Shown here: positions 59,501 through 64,000 of the stretch, in pieces
Layout: the number at the start of each line of letters is the position of its first letter
How positions within the stretch are numbered: position 1 is the stretch's first letter
Source: Dillenia suffruticosa
Lineage: Eukaryota; Streptophyta; Magnoliopsida; Dilleniales; Dilleniaceae
DNA length: 64,000 nt
Assembly (NCBI GenBank): GCA_033439265.1
Contig: JAVTVX010000024.1
Location: 19,948,501-20,012,500, forward strand
Reading direction: 5' to 3'
Notes under the pieces: model-generated
Database searches by the model: none
Told to the model about the DNA's origin: nothing
The model's input: only the letters and a program-made list of their open reading frames with translations
Made by a program: the position numbers and the translations under genes

Positions 59501-62500
59501 GGGCAAGGAAAAAGGCATAAACTGGACCATGACACATGCTGTGTAGATTCCCTCCTAAGAAATGGATTTGAGAAGAGCATGCTAAGAAGGTATTAAAGGG
59601 GAAAATTTTGTATTTTTTGTTCTTTAGGATTTGTTGTTCTGTTGAGTTTCTTCTATCACAAAATAGACCCAAGATCATGACCCAGTCCATCTGAACAAGT
59701 TTATATTAACTTCTGATTATGCTTGTTCATAACTCTCAGATGCTCATATGGAAATAAAGTTTAAAAGAAGTCCGAAGAAGAATTACTTTTCCATTGATTA
59801 ATTTTCAATACTTTTCCGAATGCAATTACAGGATCCTAAAAATTTCCATTGAGGATTTACAGCATCGCTTTGACATGGAGCTTCCCAATACAGCAAAGCA
59901 AACTTCACTCTATGCTAGAAACTTTCTAGAATTCTGCTCATGCCAAGCACTTCCTCTGATCACTGGGCGTCCAGATTATTTGAGTGACAAAGAATTCATC
60001 CGTCTGACATTTGACTTGATGATTGCATGGGAGGGCCGTGATGTTGATGGTGAACAAATTTCTAAAGTAAGACAGCCATCATAGTTACTTATGAACGTTT
60101 TTATGTGGCACCTAGTTGACTTGACATGGTTGCGTTAGTTTTTCTTCTATCATAGGATTCTCCAAGTAGCAACTGTGATGATGATGATGGGTGGTCACTA
60201 TTTTACTCAAGCTCCACGAATATGGCTGTACAGGTTGTCCTTAATACATTTGCTTTTGTTTATTTTCCTATAAATTGTTGAATTTCTTGGGTTTATAGCA
60301 CTATTCATAGGTATAATCCATTATCTTATGGCTTAGAAGGGTTAGTTTAATGCTTAGTGTTGGCTCCTTATGTACTTTTTTTTTTTCTCTCCTTCATCAG
60401 GTTGATGAACGGAAAACTGTGGGGATGGAGGCTTTTGCACGAATAGCTCCTATTTGTACTGCTGTTGCTGATATAATCACCGTCCATAATCTTTTTGATT
60501 CCCTCACAAGCACATCCTCCAATCGCTTACATTTTCTCATATATGACAAGTACATTCGAAGCCTTGATAAGTATGCTGCTTCTTCTCTAACTGTAACCTT
60601 TTCTTGAGGTCTTGGCTTTATTTGCATAGATTGCAATTTTACATCTGGTCCATTTTACATGGGGTTTCTTATTTAGAGAGCCCTCTCATCATTTCTTGTA
60701 TTATGTCAGCATGATATCCCCTGCATTTGGTGTCTTTAACTTACAGATCATGCATGTATATATAAGAGTTCTCAGAAATGGGTAGTAACATTTCATTTGT
60801 GGTTTTTCCTATGTGTTTCATCTTCCACATGACCCCTATCCAAGAGGGAAAAAAATTGTAAAGAAATGCATTTAAAACAAGATATCCCCCTAAAAATCAA
60901 CACTAAGGAGTGGTCAAGACTGATTAAAAAAGGCCCAATAGTTTTGCTACTACTGTCTATAGAATCTTGGCTAAGGCCCTAAAGAATCAGCTTATTGAAG
61001 TTCTGATCAATATTGTCTCAATCAATCAAAGTGCTTTTGAGGAAGGTTGATAAATTTTGGTTGAGAACTCTAACAGTATACAAGGTTGTGGAGAATGTTA
61101 AGAGGAGGTGGGGGATGGTAAATTGGATTTAAGAAAGCCTACGATAGGGGGAGTTGGGCTGTCTTTGAAAGAGTGGAAGCGAAAGGCTTAATGACAGATG
61201 GAGGAGGTGGATGGATAGGTGTCCAGGCAGTATTTACTGTGATTTTTATAGGTGATCTAAAGCATAGCTTAAATCTTCTGAGGGCGATAAAGCAAGGTAG
61301 TCCTTTATTCGCCCTTGTGGTTCACTTTATTCGAAGGTTAGCTGTAGGGCATTGAAAAAGGGTGTTTTCTGGGTTGGAGTGGGTTCTGATGATATTTTGG
61401 TTTTCTTTTCAATTTGCAACAAATGCCATTCTGTTTCCAAAGGAGAGGCTAGGGGTTCTTTATAGTGTTGTTGTTTTTTTGAGGATGCTTATGAGGATTT
61501 CTATTAAGATCAACTTGTCCAAGAGTAATGTTTTCGGGGTTAAGTCCACTTAAACCCCCCCCCAGGGGGTTGTTTAACAGATTGTCACTAATCCCCTGTT
61601 GGTTTCAAAATTGCCACTTCACATGCTTGCAATTTTGCCACTTTGCCCCCTCTGATACCAATTTTCCCCCTATGATTTGCTCTGTTAGAGTTTTGCAGTT
61701 ATGTTTGGCATTTGCAAGTCATGTGACTATTTTGATATCCAAGGGGGAAAAAACCATTATCATCATTGTCATCCATGGAGAAATTTCTCTCTCCCTCCTC
61801 TCAATTTCTTAAATTGGGTACCAGATGCCCAGAAATATGTACAACTTGTAGCGCCATTTCTAGAAAATGCCCGGAAGTGCTGCTAAAATTTAAACAACCA
61901 CTGAATAGGTACCTATAGCAGCAATTCTGTGAATATTTGAACATTTGGTGATGAATGGTGAGTGTTTTTATCATATTGTCTCACATCAATGAATTCTTGC
62001 CCTAAAACTTCAATTTCTTCATTTAAATTCTTAAATTTCTCGAGTTCTTCTCTCAAGTTCATGTCATTTTCAAGATTTATTGGATTCTACATTCTCTCTT
62101 CTTTTTCTTCCCCTCTTTCTTTCTCTCACCCTCTCTCTCAAAATAGTCGAATGTTTCTCACTTCAAGTCCACGTGATTTGCACATGTCAAACTTGATTGA
62201 AAACCCTAACGGAGCAAATCATGCTGGGGGGGAGTGGTTGAAATTCCAATAACAAGAGAGTAAAGTGGCAGTTTTGAAACCACATGGAGGTTTGGTGTCG
62301 ATCCGTTAAACCATAAAGACTTAAGTGGACTTATTCCATGCTTTTACTATTAATAGGCTGTTGAGATTCTTGATGAGATTTCCTTGAGAATATGGTATAG
62401 TGAAGGTTAATGGCCTATTTACCATCTTTGTGTGCCTTTTGGTGAAATCCAAGACTCCTAATTTTTACTACTCATAATTTTTAAAGTCTCAAAGTGACCG

Positions 62501-64000
62501 GATGGTTGGAGCATGGCTCTTTTTAGTGTAGAGGCTGTATAATGCTTATCTAGGTTTATAGCCTCTTGTAGCCAGTTCCGCTTCTTGCTCTAAAAATTCA
62601 AAAGGACTTGTTGGAATTTGGAGGTCGGTTCGGGACACCCTTGAAAGACATGAGAGTTGGAGTTGAAAGGCTCACATGCGGTTAACCAAAGACCAGTTAT
62701 CTAGCTGTTAATAGCCTCTGCATGCTATTGGAGAAAGCACTATGGGAGGTTTAGTCAAGAGTAGTTACCATACACTGAATTCAGGTACATAGAGGTACTA
62801 TCTTTTTCCTAGAGTTGTTGATCAGTTGGAGAGAATTTAGGGGATTCCCTGTGGTGCCAACCAGGTGAGAGTATGAAGCATGACGGAAGTTTGAGTCTTG
62901 ATAATTTAGTGCCCAAGAGCATTGTGTTGGTTGGGAAATGGCTACTCAGATCTCCCTGAAAGCAAATACCTTGAGATTACAAAGGCTAAGTATGGCCTCC
63001 ATTGGAATGGGCTGGATTCGAATTCTGCAATGACAATTGCAAGTCTATAAAATTCATCAGTTAGGTATATGTGCATCTCTATTCTATTGTTCATTGGGCA
63101 ATGGCTTATGGGAAGAGTTATAGATTAGGGATACTTCCCTATTCAATCTTTCTTTCCTAGCTAGCAAAGACAGGTTTCGTGATTGATGTTTTGTGCTTCC
63201 AATTGTATAATGTGACTAATATGGTCTGACCTTTTATTTTAAAGGCACTCCCAGACACGAGAAAGCAAATGCATCACAGTAATATCCTTAGCTTCTCTTT
63301 GTTTTCTGTTATTCCCCCATAATATCCTTGGCTCCTCTTTGTTTTCTGTTATTTCCCATTACTCCATCATATTTCACTTGAAAGGAAGGGGGTGCTATAG
63401 CTATGTTTTCGAGGGCTTGTGATCTTTTATGTAGTTTTAATGGTCCTGTGGCCTTTTTGTTAACTTATTATCCTTTTAGGGTCATTAAAGCTGCAAAACA
63501 GGCATGTGGGTCTGCTGCAGTTTCCAACCTTCAGCTTGCTGAGGGAGAGATCATCCTAGACACTGATGGAACAGTTCCAACAAAACCAGTTCTGCAACAC
63601 ATTGGTGTTGGTGCATGGCCTGGTGAGTAATGCCCCCTTGAAAATAATCGATACTTTAGGTATTCATTCTTGATGTCCATAGCACTTGTTTGTCCTAGTT
63701 ATGACCTGTTCAAGTTTATCCAAGGGCAAATTACATTATTGGCTGCAAATGAGTAAATTATTTTTGGGAGCTCTCAGCTTTCTTGCTTCTAATTTTCTTA
63801 GTTTATCTAGGATTAATTATTCTTCACAACTGTTAGGGTTAATTATATGCTTTTGATTACTCTTAGATCTCATGTTCAAAGGTATGGGGCTTTTGCATCA
63901 CTTCCCTCATTAATAATGAGTGGGGTTCTGTTTGGAGCAGGGCGATTGACATTGACTAATTATGCCCTCTACTTTGAGTCCTTGGGAGTTGCCTTGTATG
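48782..64000 (+). CDS. DUF639-family protein gene, exons 1-6, 3' end outside the window
   Basis: Six exons read through with agreeing phases and GT-AG junctions: 48782-48981, 59832-60066, 60156-60233, 60401-60570, 63480-63622 and 63941 onward. They give about 295 residues before the window ends, so the protein is incomplete. The start ATG is chosen because a stop lies upstream in frame (TAA at 48749-48751) with no other ATG between. The sequence matches the plant DUF639 family (Pfam PF04842 from memory): [15 protein letters not shown] (about residues 55-69), YARNFLEFC (about 94-102), [33 protein letters not shown] and [10 protein letters not shown]. It ends in [18 protein letters not shown], which resembles a GRAM-like strand pair. 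The molecular function of the family is unknown to me. Introns 1 and 4 are swollen by transposons. Confidence 0.9.
49870..49930 (+). pseudogene. trnI-GAU: Plastid trnI-GAU fragment in nuclear DNA (NUPT)
   Basis: GGCTTTTAACTCAGTGGTAGA and the following TGATAATTGCATCGTT match the 5' exon of plastid tRNA-Ile(GAU) and run on into its group II intron (TTGCGTCGTTGTGCCTGGGCTGTGA in the plastid). About 10 of 61 bases differ from my memory of the plastid sequence. The second tRNA exon is absent, so no tRNA can be made. Continuity into the intron shows a plastid rather than bacterial or nuclear tRNA origin. Flanking bases do not match. Confidence 0.75.
50547..50575 (+). repeat. (GA)n microsatellite
   Basis: An uninterrupted GA dinucleotide run of about 28 bases in intron 1. 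Confidence 0.95.
51314..51812 (-). pseudogene. Antisense fragment of an unrecognised gene, two exon-like blocks
   Basis: On the minus strand a 35-codon block (51812-51708) starts after an acceptor-like TTATTCAG. It reads [19 protein letters not shown] and [12 protein letters not shown], and ends at AAG|GTTAGC. After about 214 bp with intron character, a second block (from 51493 downward) starts after TGTTTCAG. It reads [20 protein letters not shown] and [14 protein letters not shown], and stays open to 51314. Phases fit. The composition looks like a conserved protein, but I cannot name the family. It is likely a captured or duplicated piece of another host gene, or less likely a nested antisense gene. 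Confidence 0.45.
52180..52508 (+). mobile_element. LINE-1 3' end relic
   Basis: Plus-strand pieces read [24 protein letters not shown]-like and [20 protein letters not shown]. These resemble the C-terminal end of plant L1 ORF2 (CIWRERNxRIF...ASLWASxSxVF). Two frames are involved, so it is decayed. The Reina-like element is inserted at its right end (target GATTC), and the tail may continue at 58105. Confidence 0.55.
52514..52932 (+). repeat. 5' LTR of the Reina-like element
   Basis: Starts TGTTAGAGAA, ends CTCCTAACA, with a TATAAATAGA promoter box at 52731. The ORF over its left part (52449-52664) reproduces the pol end coded in the 3' LTR. Confidence 0.95.
52980..54330 (+). pseudogene. Reina-like gag relic
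   Basis: An N-terminal coiled-coil part ([20 protein letters not shown]) and a capsid part ([33 protein letters not shown]) precede a Pro/Gln-rich linker. A CCHC knuckle [14 protein letters not shown] follows at about 54111-54152. Typical chromovirus Gag, broken. Confidence 0.85.
54331..55640 (+). pseudogene. Reina-like protease and reverse transcriptase relic
   Basis: The protease has [12 protein letters not shown] (active site DSG, about 54366) and [14 protein letters not shown] has [47 protein letters not shown] and FFDDILVYS with the catalytic DD (about 55426-55450). Part of the broken element. Confidence 0.9.
55655..56311 (+). pseudogene. Reina-like RNase H relic
   Basis: It holds [20 protein letters not shown], the RNase H start, then [31 protein letters not shown] and NKVADSLSR. 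It is the longest open stretch of this element's pol. Confidence 0.9.
56400..57680 (+). pseudogene. Reina-like integrase and chromodomain-like C-terminus
   Basis: Integrase blocks are [54 protein letters not shown] and [13 protein letters not shown]. The C-terminus has [11 protein letters not shown] and, at about 57500-57640, [11 protein letters not shown]...[17 protein letters not shown], a degenerate chromodomain as used by chromoviruses to target chromatin. Reading continues across the polypurine tract into the 3' LTR to 57836. Confidence 0.88.
57686..58104 (+). repeat. 3' LTR of the Reina-like element
   Basis: It pairs with 52514-52932 at equal length. The first 151 bases are in frame with pol and end with a stop after RQRHKNC. 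A TATAAATAGA box at 57903 points toward exon 2 of the host gene. Confidence 0.95.
58110..59831. other. DUF639 intron 1, right part
   Basis: No gene or known element is recognised in these 1.7 kb. The first part may be the tail of the LINE split by the Reina-like element. The minus-strand ORFs at 59097-59402 and 59487-59690 have no recognisable motif. The segment ends in the acceptor TTACAG of exon 2. Confidence 0.6.
59832..60066 (+). CDS. DUF639 gene exon 2
   Basis: The acceptor TTACAG|G completes Lys 67. The exon codes for residues 67-145 with the family's YARNFLEF and [11 protein letters not shown] blocks. The donor is AAA|GTAAGA in phase 0. About 10.9 kb of intron precede it. Confidence 0.92.
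60156..60233 (+). CDS. DUF639 gene exon 3
   Basis: A 78-bp phase-0 exon, acceptor ATCATAG|GAT and donor CAG|GTTGTC. It codes for an acidic 26-residue segment ([20 protein letters not shown]), a less conserved linker in the family. Confidence 0.8.
60401..60570 (+). CDS. DUF639 gene exon 4
   Basis: Acceptor TTCATCAG|GTT after a long pyrimidine tract, donor AA|GTATGC. It codes for about residues 172-227 with [18 protein letters not shown] and [14 protein letters not shown], strongly conserved family blocks. Confidence 0.92.
60890..63240 (+). mobile_element. LINE-1 ORF2 relic in intron 4, split by an inverted-repeat element
   Basis: Plus-strand pieces run [36 protein letters not shown] and [15 protein letters not shown] up to about 61541. 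These match the plant L1 reverse transcriptase (KxLAxRLKxVLPxIISxNQSAF, DFxKAYDxVxW, GLKINLxKS). After the insert the relic continues with [14 protein letters not shown] and LGILPYSIF (about 62930-63150), like the GKWLWRF region. Stops and frameshifts are many and both ends are lost. It is in the same orientation as the host gene. Confidence 0.75.
61542..62332. mobile_element. Non-autonomous DNA element with long inverted repeats (MITE-like)
   Basis: The ends read AAGTCCACTTAA and TTAAGTGGACTT. Inverted similarity continues inward for about 190 bp, for example GGTTTCAAAATTGCCACTT on the left against the complement of AAGTGGCAGTTTTGAAACC on the right, and TGATTTGCTCTGTTAG against TGATTTGCTCCGTTAG. 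About 790 bp, no transposase. It cuts the LINE relic cleanly. I could not fix a target duplication, so the superfamily stays open; long terminal inverted repeats suggest a Mutator-like or foldback type. Confidence 0.7.
63280..63359 (+). repeat. 40-bp tandem duplication near exon 5
   Basis: TAATATCCTT.GCT.CTCTTT and the following GTTTTCTGTTATT.CCC occur twice, starting at 63280 and 63320, about 120 bp before the exon 5 acceptor. Confidence 0.85.
63480..63622 (+). CDS. DUF639 gene exon 5
   Basis: Acceptor CCTTTTAG|G completes a Lys codon; donor TG|GTGAGT. It codes for [20 protein letters not shown] through HIGVGAWP. A 2.9-kb intron with LINE and inverted-repeat insertions precedes it. Confidence 0.92.
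63941..64000 (+). CDS. DUF639 gene exon 6 (cut by window edge)
   Basis: Acceptor GGAGCAG|GG completes a Gly codon and reads [20 protein letters not shown] to the last base of the window. Confidence 0.88.

Noticed and set aside
59097-59690. Antisense genes in intron 1
   Set aside because: No splice logic, motifs or codon pattern support these ORFs.

Overview
The window is plant nuclear DNA, most likely from a eudicot. It has a GT-AG intron-split host gene of a plant protein family, plant LTR-retrotransposon lineages (Athila-like, Tat-like, Reina-like, Ty1/copia), a CACTA element with 3-bp target duplications, a Helitron helicase, LINE-1 relics and a small piece of plastid trnI. I cannot name the species.

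Layout. Bases 1-13.8 kb are a nest. A Tat-like Ty3/gypsy fragment (protease relic, 70-bp tandem repeats, antisense coiled-coil ORF, probable LTR at 12.9-13.8 kb) is split by an Athila-like element with both LTRs (4034-12805). That element is itself split by a short CACTA element (5506-6742). A decayed Helitron helicase follows on the minus strand (13.9-16.3 kb), then about 2 kb of AT-rich DNA. From about 18.5 to 30.0 kb lies a minus-strand Ty1/copia relic. It is split by two solo LTRs of one family in opposite orientations, each with a perfect 5-bp target duplication (20457-23838 and 26229-28927). From 30157 to 43840 lies a second, plus-strand Ty1/copia element with 1.7-kb LTRs and an additional ORF after pol. 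Its 5' LTR holds a third solo LTR (31484-33917). Bases 43.8-48.6 kb are intergenic DNA in which I recognise no gene.

The only host gene I can support starts at 48782 and runs off the right edge. It encodes a DUF639-family protein, with exons 48782-48981, 59832-60066, 60156-60233, 60401-60570, 63480-63622 and 63941 onward. All splice junctions are GT-AG and the phases agree. Intron 1 is about 10.9 kb. Half of it is a Reina-like chromovirus (52514-58104) with 419-bp LTRs and target duplication GATTC. The intron also holds a LINE tail, a plastid trnI-GAU fragment and an antisense piece of an unrecognised gene. Intron 4 holds a LINE-1 relic split by an element with long inverted repeats.

Rough LTR divergence by eye orders the insertions: Reina-like (about 6%) is youngest, then the second copia (about 10-12%), then the Athila-like element (about one site in six). 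All LTR elements look broken. I found no operon, CRISPR array or self-contained new system. The most unusual points are the opposed solo-LTR pair, the near-identical 246-bp tandem duplication in an old copia relic, the copia additional ORF with a plant-transposon-protein look, and the transposon load inside the DUF639 introns.
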